Positions 8,604 to 18,336 are shown, counted from the stretch's first letter. The stretch: 64,000 nt of DNA from JBHELB01 sp041859045 (GCA_041859045.1 JBHELB010000034.1:20306-84305); one strand, 5' to 3'. Notes: a model not told the origin generated them from the letters alone. Numbers and translations are program-made.

Positions 8604-10051
8604 GAACCCGCCGGAAGCGCCGCTGTGCCAGACTCTTCCTTCTCAGGCGAAGTGTCTGTCGAGTCGGGCTTGGCGGCAACCTGAGTCTCGTGAGTGTCTT
8701 TGTGGTACTTCTCGATCAACTTCGAGAAATCGGCGTCTTCGCGCAAAATCTCAACGGCCTTCTGAAGCTGGATGTCCTCGACCACGCCCTCCTTCATCGC
8801 ATCGCCGGTCACGGACCCATGGTTCTGCCGATCGCGAAGTTTCTCCGGTTCGTCGCGGTATGAATCCCGCATCTGCTTCACGAGCTTGATTTGTTCTTCC
8901 TTCGACATCGGCACGTCCACGTCCGGACGAATGCCTTCCTTGTCGATGGTCACCTCTGCGGGCGTATAGTACAACGCCGTGGTCAGGCGGAGCGCCGCGC
9001 CTGCCGGTTTACGCAACGGGATCAGCGTCTGCACGCTGCCCTTGCCGTAGGTTTTCTGGCCCACGACAATCGCTCTCTTCCAGAACTGCAACGCGCCGGT
9101 CACGATCTCCGCCGCGCTCGCCGAATTGTCGCTCACCAAAACAATAATCGGGAAATTCGCAGGCACCACAGGGTCCTTGCGCGTGAACAGTCGCAGGTCT
9201 TCCGTTGCGGCCCGCGACCCTGCGCGGCCCTTGGTGTATGTCACCAGCGTGCCGCGCGGCAAGAACAAGGAACTCACCTCGCGCGACGCGTCCAGCAGCC
9301 CGCCGGGATTCCACCGCAGATCGAGCACAAGCGAGCGCATGCCCTGCTTGGAGAATTCAGAGAGCTTCTCGTCGAGCTCATCGGCAGTCGTCTTCTTGAA
9401 ATCGCCCACGCGAATGTAGCCGATGCCCCCGTCGAGAATGCGCGACTCCATGATGCTCATCAGCGGAATCTTGTCGCGCTTGATGTCGAACTCGAGCGTC
9501 TCGGGCTCCTTGTCCGGCGAGTCGGGGAACGTGCGGACGATCGACAAGTGTACCGACGTGCCGCGCGGACCGCGGATGCGTTTCGCGGCGTCGGCCGAGG
9601 TCATGCCCTTCGTCGTCACGCCGTCGACTTTGAGTATAAGGTCATGCGCGTGCAACCCCACCTCCGCCGACGGCGAACCCGGAATCACCTCCATAACCTC
9701 GATGAGCTTGTTCTCCTCGTCCACCCGAATCGTCACACCGATGCCGTCGAACTGCCCCTCGGTGTCCTCACTCATTTCCTTGAAATACTCGGCGCTGACA
9801 TATGAGCTGTGCGGATCGAGGGCGTTCATCATGCCCGTCATCGCCCCTTCGACCATCTTGGAGATGTCCGGCTCGCGGACATAACTCTGCATAACCTCGT
9901 CCATTGCCTCGCCCAACGGCTGAAGTTCTTGCCAGATATCGGTTTTCTTCTCCTGGGCGAAGATTCGTCCGGCGAACCCGTTCGTGACGAGCGCACCGAG
10001 CGCGAGGAGGAAAAAGAGCAACGCCAGGAATTCAGACTTATTTCTTCGCAT
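8600..10051 (-). CDS. ctpA: Carboxy-terminal processing protease (S41, CtpA type)
   Basis: 483 residues from the ATG at 10051 (GGAGGT five bases upstream); an upstream in-frame start adds 51 residues of non-homologous sequence. An N-terminal hydrophobic segment (about residues 8-30) is a signal or anchor, so the protease acts in the periplasm. A PDZ domain follows (about 90-175, with GIGVTIRVDEENKLIEV). The S41 domain has the nucleophile serine in VLVSDNSASAAEI and the catalytic lysine in GQKTYGKGSVQTL. The C-terminal 40 residues are acidic and low complexity. First gene of the ctpA-pgeF operon; a 7-3-7 palindrome GCGTCCG/CGGACGC lies in its leader near 10064-10080. Confidence 0.95.
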   Translation of the reverse strand: MRRNKSEFLALLFFLLALGALVTNGFAGRIFAQEKKTDIWQELQPLGEAMDEVMQSYVREPDISKMVEGAMTGMMNALDPHSSYVSAEYFKEMSEDTEGQFDGIGVTIRVDEENKLIEVMEVIPGSPSAEVGLHAHDLILKVDGVTTKGMTSADAAKRIRGPRGTSVHLSIVRTFPDSPDKEPETLEFDIKRDKIPLMSIMESRILDGGIGYIRVGDFKKTTADELDEKLSEFSKQGMRSLVLDLRWNPGGLLDASREVSSLFLPRGTLVTYTKGRAGSRAATEDLRLFTRKDPVVPANFPIIVLVSDNSASAAEIVTGALQFWKRAIVVGQKTYGKGSVQTLIPLRKPAGAALRLTTALYYTPAEVTIDKEGIRPDVDVPMSKEEQIKLVKQMRDSYRDEPEKLRDRQNHGSVTGDAMKEGVVEDIQLQKAVEILREDADFSKLIEKYHKDTHETQVAAKPDSTDTSPEKEESGTAALPAGS

Positions 10052-10395
10052 CGAGACCTCCGGGCGTCCGCGTCGGACGCGCCAAAAGCGGCCAGCCAAT
10101 ACTATTCGGCTTACTACATGGACTATGGGTATCCTAGCAAAACAATCGGCGGGATTTCGAGCGCGAGAAAACAGCGGGATAATGTGTAACGCAAACAATT
10201 CCATTTACCGGGTACGGGAATATGGGCAAGATGCCTTGGCAAGGGTATCGCGTTAGAATTCGCTCTGCGCGTCAACCGCGAGTGCAGCCCGTAGCGCACG
10301 GCCTCTGTACGGGGTATACACAGAATAGGGCGCGGAGTGGAAAAACGCCCGCCGTAGACATCCCCGGCGAAAACGCGCTGGCAATGCCCTGACAC
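10052..10395. other. Leader and promoter region of the ctpA operon
   Basis: About 340 bases upstream of ctpA on the minus strand, with no convincing gene. It holds a short palindrome (GCGTCCG, three bases, CGGACGC) at about 10064-10080 just before the ctpA ribosome site. Several AT-rich hexamers on the minus strand could be -10 elements, but no pair with good spacing stands out. Confidence 0.4.
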
Positions 10396-10438
10396 CAAAA
10401 GACGCTGGACCGCTCAGGTCAACGGCACAGCGTCTTTA
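10396..10438 (-). terminator. Rho-independent terminator of aceE
   Basis: Read on the minus strand, AAAGACGCTG pairs with CAGCGTCTTT (10-bp stem, arms 10428-10437 and 10398-10407). The 20-base loop itself contains a short CCG/CGG pairing. The stem runs into TTTTGG. It starts about 23 bases after the aceE stop. Confidence 0.75.
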
Positions 10439-10460
10439 AAGAAACTTGGGTTTGGGTCAA

Positions 10461-13130
10461 TTACGTGGTCAACGGATCGCGCTTGTCTGGCGAGATATCG
10501 AGCTTCTTGGCCGCCTTGCGCACGGCATCCCACTTGACTTGGCCGTCGCGCGCCAAGCCGACCAGCGCGGCGTAGGCAATGAATCGCGCGTCAACCTCAA
10601 AGAAGTCGCGCAACGCCTGGCGTGATTCGCTCCGGCCGAAGCCGTCCGTGCCGAGCGAAAGGATCGGTCGCGGCGCCCAGCGGCTCACGGAATCCGGCAA
10701 CGCCTTCACGTAATCCGACGAAGCGACGATCGGGCCTTGGGTTCCCGCCAGACACTGCGAGAAATACGGCGTCTTGCCCTTGTCGCCGGGCTGCAACAGG
10801 TTGGCGCGCTCGACCGCCAACGCCTCGCGCCGCAGTTCCTTGTAGCTGGTCACGCTCCACACATCCGCCGCCACGCCGAAGTCCGCCGCAAGCAGGTCCT
10901 GCGCCTTGAGCGCTTCGTTCAGGATCGCGCCGCTGCCGAGCAGTTGCGCGCGCAGTTTGCCGTTCTCCGGCGCGGACTTGAAGCGGTACATGCCCTTGAG
11001 AATGCCTTCCTCGACGCCTTCGGGCATGGGCGGCATCGCGTAGTTCTCGTTGCCCGCCGTCAGGTAATAGAAAACGCTTTCTTGCTCTTGATACATGCGG
11101 CGGAGTCCATCCCGTACGATTACCGCCATCTCATAGGCGAATGCCGGATCGTACGTGATGAGGTTCGGCACGGAATACGCCAGCAAGTGGCTGTGGCCGT
11201 CCTGATGCTGGAGCCCTTCGCCGTTTAGCGTCGTGCGGCCGGCCGTGCCGCCCACCATGAACCCGCGGCAACGCAGGTCCGCGGCGGCCCACACGAGATC
11301 GCCGATGCGCTGGTGTCCAAACATGGAGTAGTAAATGAAGAACGGAATCGTGTTGATGCCGTGCGTGCTGTACGCGGTGCCCGCAGCAATAAACGACGAC
11401 ATCGAACCGGCTTCCGTGATGCCTTCCTCGAGGATCTGTCCATCGCGGGCTTCTTTGTAGTAGAGCAGGCTATCGCGATCGACCGGCTCGTAGAGCTGTC
11501 CCGCGTGCGAATAGATGCCCACCTCGCGGAACAACGCTTCCATGCCGAAGGTGCGCGCTTCATCGGGCACAATCGGCACGATCAATTTGCCTACGTTGGG
11601 GTCGCGCAGCAGCTTGGTGATAATGCGTACGACGGCCATCGTGGTGGATACCGCGCGGCCGTCGGTGCCCTGGCGGAATTCGTCAAAAAGATCGGCGGCG
11701 GGCGCGGTCAATACCTCGCTCTTCTGGCGACGTGACGGCAGATAGCCGCCCAGCTCTTGCCGCCGCTTGTGCAGATACTGCATCTCCGGGCTTTCCGCAG
11801 GCGGACGGTAGAACGGCGTCAGGGCCACGTCCTCGTCGCTGATCGGAATCCCGAAACGCGTACGGAACTCGCGCAGTTCGTCTTCGTTGAGCTTCTTCTG
11901 CTGGTGCGAGATGTTTTTGCCTTCGCCGCTTTCACCGAGGCCGTAGCCCTTGATTGTCTTGGCGAGGATAACGGTCGGCGCGCCGGTGTGCGTGATCGCC
12001 GCGTGGAACGCCGCATACACCTTCTCGGGGTCATGTCCGCCGCGCCGCAGCTTGCGGATTTGCTCGTCCGTCAGGCCCTTCACGAGATTGAGCAAGCGCG
12101 GATCGGTGCCAAAGAAATGTTGCCGCGTGTACGCGCCGTCTTCGACCACGTACTTCTGATACTGGCCATCCACCACCTCGTCCATCCGCCGCACAAGAAG
12201 TTCATGCGTGTCCTTGGCCAGCAACGGGTCCCAGTCGCCGCCCCAGATCACCTTGATGACGTTCCAGCCCGCGCCGCGGAAGGCCGCTTCGAGTTCTTGG
12301 ATGATCTTGCCGTTACCGCGCACCGGGCCGTCGAGACGTTGCAGGTTGCAGTTGATCACGAAGATAAGGTTGTCGAGCTTCTCGCGCGACGCCAGCGTGA
12401 TCGCCCCGAGCGTTTCCGGTTCGTCGGTCTCGCCGTCGCCCAAAAACGCCCACACTTTCTGCTGGCTCGTGTTCTTGATGCCGCGGTCTTCGAGGTAGCG
12501 ATTGAACCGCGCCTGGTAGATGGCCATGATCGGCCCGAGGCCCATGGACACGGTGGGGAATTGCCAGAATCCCGGCATCAACCACGGGTGCGGGTACGAG
12601 GACAGCCCGCCGCCTTCCCGCAATTCGCGACGAAAGTTCTCGAGTTGCTCTTTGGAAATGCGCCCCTCCAAGAACGCGCGCGCATAGATGCCCGGCGCGG
12701 CGTGACCCTGGAAATAGATCTGATCGCCGCCGCTCTCGTGGTCCGGCCCTTTGAAGAAATGATTAAACCCAACTTCGTACAACGCCGCGGCGGAAGCGTA
12801 CGTCGAGATGTGACCGCCGATACCGTTCTCCTCGCGATTGGCGCGCACAACCATCGACATCGCGTTCCACCGAATGAAGCTCTTGATGCGGCGCTCCATG
12901 TCGCGGTTGCCGGGATACGGAATTTGGTCTTCGACCGGAATGGTGTTGATGTATGGCGTGTTGGCGGAAAACGGCAGCTTAATGCCCGCCGAATGGGCGC
13001 GAATCTGCATCGCGCGCAGCAAATGCCGCACCCGCTCCGCGCCGCCATTCCGAATGACGTCGTCGAGCGATTCCAACCACTCGCGCGTTTCCAGTTCCCG
13101 TTCCTGCGCTTCTTCCCTCGGATCACTCAT
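10461..13130 (-). CDS. aceE: Pyruvate dehydrogenase E1, homodimeric type
   Basis: 889 residues from the ATG at 13130 (GGGAG eight bases upstream), the size of E. coli AceE. Decarboxylates pyruvate with thiamine diphosphate and passes acetyl to the E2 lipoyl domain. The TPP motif GDGETDEPE continues to NLIFVINCN about 26 residues later. NLQRLDGPVRGNGKIIQELE and the transketolase-like core around GITEAGSMSSFIAAGTAYS are conserved. No aceF or dedicated E3 is adjacent, so the complex must use subunits encoded elsewhere, possibly the lpdA at 33385. A terminator follows the gene. Confidence 0.95.
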   Translation of the reverse strand: MSDPREEAQERELETREWLESLDDVIRNGGAERVRHLLRAMQIRAHSAGIKLPFSANTPYINTIPVEDQIPYPGNRDMERRIKSFIRWNAMSMVVRANREENGIGGHISTYASAAALYEVGFNHFFKGPDHESGGDQIYFQGHAAPGIYARAFLEGRISKEQLENFRRELREGGGLSSYPHPWLMPGFWQFPTVSMGLGPIMAIYQARFNRYLEDRGIKNTSQQKVWAFLGDGETDEPETLGAITLASREKLDNLIFVINCNLQRLDGPVRGNGKIIQELEAAFRGAGWNVIKVIWGGDWDPLLAKDTHELLVRRMDEVVDGQYQKYVVEDGAYTRQHFFGTDPRLLNLVKGLTDEQIRKLRRGGHDPEKVYAAFHAAITHTGAPTVILAKTIKGYGLGESGEGKNISHQQKKLNEDELREFRTRFGIPISDEDVALTPFYRPPAESPEMQYLHKRRQELGGYLPSRRQKSEVLTAPAADLFDEFRQGTDGRAVSTTMAVVRIITKLLRDPNVGKLIVPIVPDEARTFGMEALFREVGIYSHAGQLYEPVDRDSLLYYKEARDGQILEEGITEAGSMSSFIAAGTAYSTHGINTIPFFIYYSMFGHQRIGDLVWAAADLRCRGFMVGGTAGRTTLNGEGLQHQDGHSHLLAYSVPNLITYDPAFAYEMAVIVRDGLRRMYQEQESVFYYLTAGNENYAMPPMPEGVEEGILKGMYRFKSAPENGKLRAQLLGSGAILNEALKAQDLLAADFGVAADVWSVTSYKELRREALAVERANLLQPGDKGKTPYFSQCLAGTQGPIVASSDYVKALPDSVSRWAPRPILSLGTDGFGRSESRQALRDFFEVDARFIAYAALVGLARDGQVKWDAVRKAAKKLDISPDKRDPLTT

Positions 13131-13196
13131 GCGGTTACTCCCGTTCGTTTCGCCGTGAAAACAGCGTTCCACAGGACAACACCAGACTTCAGCCGC

Positions 13197-16100
13197 TCAT
13201 TCCGCCGCACTATTGCCTTGCTGCAACGCGGCAATGGCGCGGGCGATCTCATCGCGCCGTTTTTCCATCGGCGCGGGCGATTTCGTGTATTCCGTGGCGG
13301 TGGTCGATACTTCCGCAGGCACTTCCAGCAGCGCCTCGTACGCCTGTCGTTTCTTCTCCGGCAACGCCGCGCCACGCTCAGTCAACAAGTGCTTCAAGAT
13401 CACGAAGTACTCGTAGTCCTCGATGCCGTCGCGCAGCATCTCAAGACGGAACGACTCCACCGGACCTTCCAGCACGGGGGCCGCAGGAGGTCCGTCCGCC
13501 GCCGCCAGAGGAGGATACATGAAACGCCCGTCGCCATTGCCCCACGGAACCCGAGCGCCTACTGGGATGGACGCGTCGCTTATCCAACTCATCGGGTCCT
13601 CATACGGGTTCTGCGGGCGCTTGGGATTGGGATACGCCTTGTCGCTTGTCCACTGAACCGTCGCCCACACCAACACCCCGTTGATCTTCCGCTGCCACGT
13701 CTGCCATAGCCAAACCCGAAGGTCCGTTCCCGGATGATCGATGAACAGTCCCGGATAGGGCTCCCTCGGCACGGTACAGACGTACCACCAGAACGTCTCG
13801 CCCAGCGCGCGGCGGGCGTCGGCGGAATCTTGCTGATACGCCGGAGTGATCGGGCACCAGATCTTCGGTCCGCCGACTAACTCGGGTTCCGGCTGCTCCG
13901 TGAGCATGCCCTGAATATCCGGCGCCGCCTGTTTCAGGCGCTGGAAACCCTCATTCACGAAGCCGTATTGGTGTGGCTCGGGTTCGTCGAACCAGTAGAC
14001 ATAGGCTTCATCGAGCCAGCCCTTCTCGCGAAGGTGTTCCTGTATCTGACTCCAGTATTGCGTAAATAGAGCTTTGAATTCGGGAGTGTCCTTGCCGAAT
14101 CCAAGCAACGACGGCTCCTTCGTGCCCTGGTATGTTCCGCCTCCCATACCGATCGGAGTCAAGTTCATCGAAGTAAAGTGGTAATAGTCGAACGCCTTCT
14201 CCATCGCGGCGTCCCAGGCGGTGAAATCGATCGACACCTTCCAAGCCGCAGGCTCCCCGCCCTGCTCGGGCTTTGGCCAGGTCACGGCCATCGCGTCCAT
14301 TTGCGAGGGGTTGTACGGTGAAAGGTGATGGTCGGCCATGCACTGAAGGTACTTGCTCATGACCGTGCGCTTGTCGGCGTCGGTTGTGACGTTGTGATAT
14401 TGCCATACCGTTCGAAGGTTGAGGCCAAAGGCCGTCGTGCATGTCATCCGGTCCGGAAGGTTGAACCCGTAGACCTCGACCTCGAGCGGGGCCTCGGCGC
14501 GGTAGCCGCCCTCCGCCTCAATCGTAATCGCGCCGCGATAGACGCCGGGAACCGCGTCGACGGGAGTCTTCACGCGCACCCACAACGGCTGGTTCGTGTC
14601 CGCATCCACATCAAACGGACCGTCAATCGGCGGCAGAGGATCGGGCCATAGCCCGGGCGCGGCAAGGCGGTCGGTGGGGTACTCGATATTCACGTACGCA
14701 ACCTTGAGCACCTGCACACTCTCCGCCGGCAGCGTCGCACCGTCCGGCCCGCGTAGCGCGCTCGCACTCACGCGCACCTGCCGAAGCGTCTCGTGGGGAT
14801 GCAACACCAACTGCGCGGCCTCGGCCTCGTTGCAAGCCAAGCGAAGCTGGACGGCGCGGCCTTTCGCTTCGGGAACTGCGCGGGTCTTGCTCACTTTCCA
14901 CCCAGAATTCGCCCACCACAACCCCAGCGTCGCATTCGCGGAGGTAAGCCGCTCGCCGTACGAGTCGTCGTGGATCGCGGAGACCTCAAGTTCGCACGCG
15001 CCCTCAAACACGTCGCCCATGTTTACACGCAACGTGCGCGGACCGGTCTGGCGCATCGCCACGGGCAGTTTTACCGTCGTCGCGCCCGGTTGGAGCGTCA
15101 CTTTCACTTTCTTGTTGCGCGCGGCGCGGCCTTCTTGGCCGTATTCCTCGACATAGGCAGTAACCCGCACCGCCTTCGCGGTCTTGTTGATCGCGCGCAG
15201 CGCGATCCAGCCGTCGCCGCCCGGCCATAGGCCGCTCATGGACTCCACGGTAACTTCGAAATTTGGATCCATGCGCTCCACTTCGAGGTATTCCGTGCTG
15301 CCTACGGCGGTCATGGGCGGTCCGTCGAACTTGGCGTCAAATAAGTAATTGCCCAACGCGAAAGAACCCAGATCCGAGTTATAGGTCAGCGGTTCGCCGC
15401 TACGATCCGCGATACGGATCCGAATGCGCTTGGCAGGAAGCAGCTCGGCGGGTATAGCGACTTTCTTCAGTCTATTCGAAGTCGTCGCCGCCAGTGGCCG
15501 CCACGGCGATCCGTCCGCGCTCACCTCAACCTCCATCTTGCCTCGGATGAAGTAGGTCAGATCGGCGGACAATGTCGCCGACTGGATCGCACGATCGCCC
15601 ACACCGTGCTCGAAGACGATCTCGGAACCGCGCCCGAAAACATAGCGGTTACTGTTGAATGCGCAGTGGAAGGACGCAATGGCGCGCGTCTGATTGTTCG
15701 ATGTCGCCCCGCAAGGGAGGAAGTAGTGGTATTGATTTCCTTCGACACGTTCGCCCAGTCCCAGCACAACGTCTGCCGCGGCGGAATACATCGGCAGTGC
15801 CCGGCGCAGATGGAAATCCCCAAAGGCACAGGGCGAGTTCGCATGCCATTGTCCAAAACGCAGGTAGGAAGTCCCCTCGGGCAACTCCGACGGCACGGCA
15901 ATAATATTCCGCGCTAACTCCCATGTCGTGCCCATGTCGCCGTAGTCGCGGTTGCAGAACGGCGTGCCGGAAATCAGCGGCCCGGTTCCGCTGGCGAGCC
16001 GCCGCGCCTTGAAACGCAGCGAATACACCGCATTGGGTTCGAAGGGAAGCGTCGGTGTGCGCCATTCGTTCGTATCGTTTCCCGTACCCTGAACCACCAG

Positions 16101-16301
16101 CGCCCGGAGTCCGGAGCTCGGCCCCTCATCCTGGACCGTTCCCGAGCCGCCGGAAAGGGTCCAGGCCTCCACTTGCCCCGGAGCGCCCAACGCCAGGTCC
16201 GCGTTGGGCAGCACGATCTCCGCCGCCGTCGAAACGGATCCGAAGAAAAGAAGCAAGATCGCAATGCCAGCGGCGAGAGGAATTCGAGCATGGTGAAGCA
16301 T
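13197..16301 (-). CDS. Secreted DUF4091 protein, GH123-like glycoside hydrolase candidate
   Basis: 1034 residues. A signal peptide ends near residue 27 (hydrophobic core ILLLFFGSVSTAAE). The first 500 residues look like beta-sandwich modules with carbohydrate-binding character. The C-terminal 450 residues carry DUF4091 and GH123 features, with an adjacent acidic pair D772-E773 in YVYWFDEPEP placed as in GH123 catalytic sites, and the late block FRLEMLRDGIEDYEYF characteristic of DUF4091. A role in hydrolysing N-acetylhexosamine-containing glycans outside the cell is inference from family. The start has GGAAGGA upstream. It is 66 bases before aceE on the same strand. Confidence 0.85.
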   Translation of the reverse strand: MLHHARIPLAAGIAILLLFFGSVSTAAEIVLPNADLALGAPGQVEAWTLSGGSGTVQDEGPSSGLRALVVQGTGNDTNEWRTPTLPFEPNAVYSLRFKARRLASGTGPLISGTPFCNRDYGDMGTTWELARNIIAVPSELPEGTSYLRFGQWHANSPCAFGDFHLRRALPMYSAAADVVLGLGERVEGNQYHYFLPCGATSNNQTRAIASFHCAFNSNRYVFGRGSEIVFEHGVGDRAIQSATLSADLTYFIRGKMEVEVSADGSPWRPLAATTSNRLKKVAIPAELLPAKRIRIRIADRSGEPLTYNSDLGSFALGNYLFDAKFDGPPMTAVGSTEYLEVERMDPNFEVTVESMSGLWPGGDGWIALRAINKTAKAVRVTAYVEEYGQEGRAARNKKVKVTLQPGATTVKLPVAMRQTGPRTLRVNMGDVFEGACELEVSAIHDDSYGERLTSANATLGLWWANSGWKVSKTRAVPEAKGRAVQLRLACNEAEAAQLVLHPHETLRQVRVSASALRGPDGATLPAESVQVLKVAYVNIEYPTDRLAAPGLWPDPLPPIDGPFDVDADTNQPLWVRVKTPVDAVPGVYRGAITIEAEGGYRAEAPLEVEVYGFNLPDRMTCTTAFGLNLRTVWQYHNVTTDADKRTVMSKYLQCMADHHLSPYNPSQMDAMAVTWPKPEQGGEPAAWKVSIDFTAWDAAMEKAFDYYHFTSMNLTPIGMGGGTYQGTKEPSLLGFGKDTPEFKALFTQYWSQIQEHLREKGWLDEAYVYWFDEPEPHQYGFVNEGFQRLKQAAPDIQGMLTEQPEPELVGGPKIWCPITPAYQQDSADARRALGETFWWYVCTVPREPYPGLFIDHPGTDLRVWLWQTWQRKINGVLVWATVQWTSDKAYPNPKRPQNPYEDPMSWISDASIPVGARVPWGNGDGRFMYPPLAAADGPPAAPVLEGPVESFRLEMLRDGIEDYEYFVILKHLLTERGAALPEKKRQAYEALLEVPAEVSTTATEYTKSPAPMEKRRDEIARAIAALQQGNSAAE

Positions 16302-17107
16302 GGAGACATTTCCTTCCCTAGCACGGAGAGCCCCAGTGTTCGCGCGAAAGCGCGAATTCCTCTTTTATCATCCGAGGCTAAAGGAGCGCAAACCCAAGGC
16401 ATCAGGCCAAATCGTCGGATAACTTTCAGAGAGCGTCAGGGGCGTTGTGTCGCGGAAAGGTTTTGCCTCTAATCCGCGAAGCGGATGACAGAGCGTAGCC
16501 TCGGGTGAACGGAGCGGCGCCGCCGCGAAGTGAAACCCGGGGTAGGTCCCTCCCCAAAAAACGAACTCCGGGACGGGGTGTCAGAGAATGGGGCATTCCT
16601 CCAAGAAGGCGATTCTCACACCCGCTGCGCGGGTTTTCTGTTTGGAGGCGCTAGCCCAGGGTTCCGCTTCGCGGATTCAACGTGCGCACGGCAACAGTGG
16701 GGAGATTGCAGACTCCCTCGTGTGGGACACCGCACAGGCACCCATCGGGTGCTCCCTAATACCCACCGTTGCTTGAACAATAAGGGCGTGCGCGAGCTGC
16801 TTCGTCTTGTCCGGCGATGGGGGTCAGGCAGTCGCACTAGAACCTCCCCCTCGTCTACCTGAGCACGTGGCACGTAGCGCGGCCTTCGTGCTGGGCTACC
16901 CTCAATCGTCCCTTCGGGACTCAAAAAATGCCGCGCTGGTACGGGCCTCTCCGCAAGAGGCGGGCCATGCCGTGCTGTGTCCACAAAAACACAGACGCCC
17001 GACACAGAGGTCTATCTACGGGCCGGGGCGGCGCGGCGCTCTGAGAAATACAAAAGCGAGTTTTGGTGCGTTACCCTGCCCCAGAACATCCGGGCGACTC
17101 CGACGAT
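16302..17107. other. Hairpin-rich intergenic island
   Basis: About 800 bases between ompA and the DUF4091 gene with no believable coding frame. It is full of short inverted repeats: TTCGCGC-GAAA-GCGCGAA at 16339-16356, ATCCGC-GAA-GCGGAT at 16472-16486, GTCCC-TTC-GGGAC at 16908-16920, and GCCTCT/AGAGGC near 16950. A 14-bp inverted pair AATCCGCGAAGCGG (16471-16484) and CCGCTTCGCGGATT (16664-16677) spans its middle, and segments like CTAGCCCAGGGTT and TAGCCTCGGGTGAA are related to each other. It resembles decayed REP- or MITE-like filler; no transposase remains. No match to RNase P RNA or tmRNA cores was found. Confidence 0.5.
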
Positions 17108-17152
17108 ACACAAAAACATGCGCCGCCCCCGGGATCCCCAGGGGCGGCGCTG
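17108..17152 (-). terminator. Rho-independent terminator of the ompA-like gene
   Basis: On the minus strand GCGCCGCCCC pairs perfectly with GGGGCGGCGC across an 11-base loop, followed by ATGTTTTTGTG. It lies about 25 bases after the ompA-like stop codon. Confidence 0.85.
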
Positions 17153-17175
17153 AAACGGTCTACCGTGCGGCGGTA

Positions 17176-17826
17176 TTAGTCGACGATGGTGATGTCGAAC
17201 ACCGCGCGGCGGTTCTGCTTACGGTTCGCGGGCGTGTCGTTCGCGACGGCCGGCTTGGTCTCGCCGAAGCTCTTGGTCGCGATACGGGCATCAGCAACAC
17301 CGCTCTCAACCATGTACTTCTTGACGGCGTCCGCACGGCGCTGGCCCAAACCCATGTTGTACTGTTCGGTACCGATGTTGCAGGTGTGACCTTCAATCAC
17401 CAGCGTGTCCTTGGCGTTGTCTTTCATCCACTTGACGACCTTGTCGGTCTCCGCCTTGCCTTCAGCCTTCAAGATAGCCTTGTCGAAGTCGAACAGAACG
17501 TTGTTCAGGACCGGCTTCTCACGCTTCACCACAGGCGGCTTGGTTTCGTCAACCGGCTTCTTAACCTCTGCCTTCGCAGGCGCATACTGGGCGTACACCA
17601 CGCCGCGGTTGCCCCACAGCTCGGCGTCATTGGCATTCGCCTTCGGCTGGGTCGGCCACCACCAGTAACCCGAACGCACCGCATCCTTCACCGGGGCGGG
17701 GGTAGCGCCGCTCTTACCCCACCAGGAAAGGTCTTTCCAGACCTTGGGTTCATACGCCATTGCGTTGGCACACGTCAAAGTCAGCACGAGTGCCACGGCA
17801 AATGCGACCAGCACGAGCTTCTTCAT
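17176..17826 (-). CDS. OmpA-family peptidoglycan-associated exported protein
   Basis: 216 residues. A signal peptide covers about residues 1-24 (ALVLTLTCANAMA). The middle is Trp-rich and then Lys/Pro-rich. The C-terminal OmpA domain spans about 107-216, with VLFDFDKAILK, IEGHTCNIGTEQYNMGLGQR and NRKQNRRAVFDI. These residues bind the diaminopimelate of peptidoglycan and tether the outer envelope. The short N-terminal part is not a recognisable beta-barrel or a lipobox, so how it reaches the outer membrane is unclear. It has its own sigma70-like promoter and strong terminator, suggesting high monocistronic expression. Confidence 0.88.
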   Translation of the reverse strand: MKKLVLVAFAVALVLTLTCANAMAYEPKVWKDLSWWGKSGATPAPVKDAVRSGYWWWPTQPKANANDAELWGNRGVVYAQYAPAKAEVKKPVDETKPPVVKREKPVLNNVLFDFDKAILKAEGKAETDKVVKWMKDNAKDTLVIEGHTCNIGTEQYNMGLGQRRADAVKKYMVESGVADARIATKSFGETKPAVANDTPANRKQNRRAVFDITIVD

Positions 17827-17881
17827 TTGTCTTCTCCTTCTTCCGCTTAATTCTTCCGCTTTTCAACCAGATGCAACTGCT

Positions 17882-17910
17882 ATTAAACCACAAAGCCGCG
17901 AGACTGTCAA
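17882..17910 (-). promoter_or_regulatory. Sigma70-type promoter of the ompA-like gene
   Basis: Read on the minus strand: TTGACA, 17-base spacer, TTTAAT. The -35 is a full consensus match. It gives a leader of roughly 50 bases before the ompA-like ATG. Confidence 0.65.
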
Positions 17911-18267
17911 GCGAACAGCCCCCCCTTGGCCCCTTTGCAAAGGCAAGCCCGGGCGAACTTTGCCATATCCAACCCCATGTGGATTCAGAGGTTCCGACCG
18001 AACCCTTCCAAGCCCCGGCTAGTCCCCTTGTCCTCCACGCCGGGTTCCTTCACACAGTCCCCGGCTTGACCCTGTGGCAGCCACTGGAACCATTGTAACA
18101 AAGTGTCTGCCGGGTAGCAACTCTCAATTCGCCGAGTAAGTCGCGCAAAAAGGAAGCCCTGTAAACGAAATCGTACTGTCTCCACTGGACGTTTTACAGG
18201 AGTGCGCAAATCGAGGAGAAACTTTCCACAACCGACGCCCGTTGGCATAAAACGCAAAATGCGCTGA

Positions 18268-18296
18268 TTGACCCTTTCCCGGTCAGCCGCTATCAT
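18268..18296 (+). promoter_or_regulatory. Sigma70-type promoter of fhs
   Basis: TTGACC, 17-base spacer, TATCAT, placing the transcript start near 18303 and the fhs ATG about 34 bases later. A near-perfect inverted repeat CCTGTAAA/TTTTACAGG (about 18158-18200) lies 70-110 bases upstream and could be a regulator site. No folate or ZTP riboswitch motif is visible. Confidence 0.7.
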
Positions 18297-18336
18297 GGCC
18301 GGACTTTGAATATGGATTTTTGGGGGGCAATAGGCC

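Noticed and set aside
16302..17107. RNase P RNA, tmRNA or another known structured RNA
   Set aside because: None of the invariant core segments of RNase P RNA or the tRNA-like end of tmRNA is present on either strand.
17827..18336. A folate or ZTP riboswitch before fhs
   Set aside because: No conserved core of either class could be found; only a promoter and a dyad are visible.
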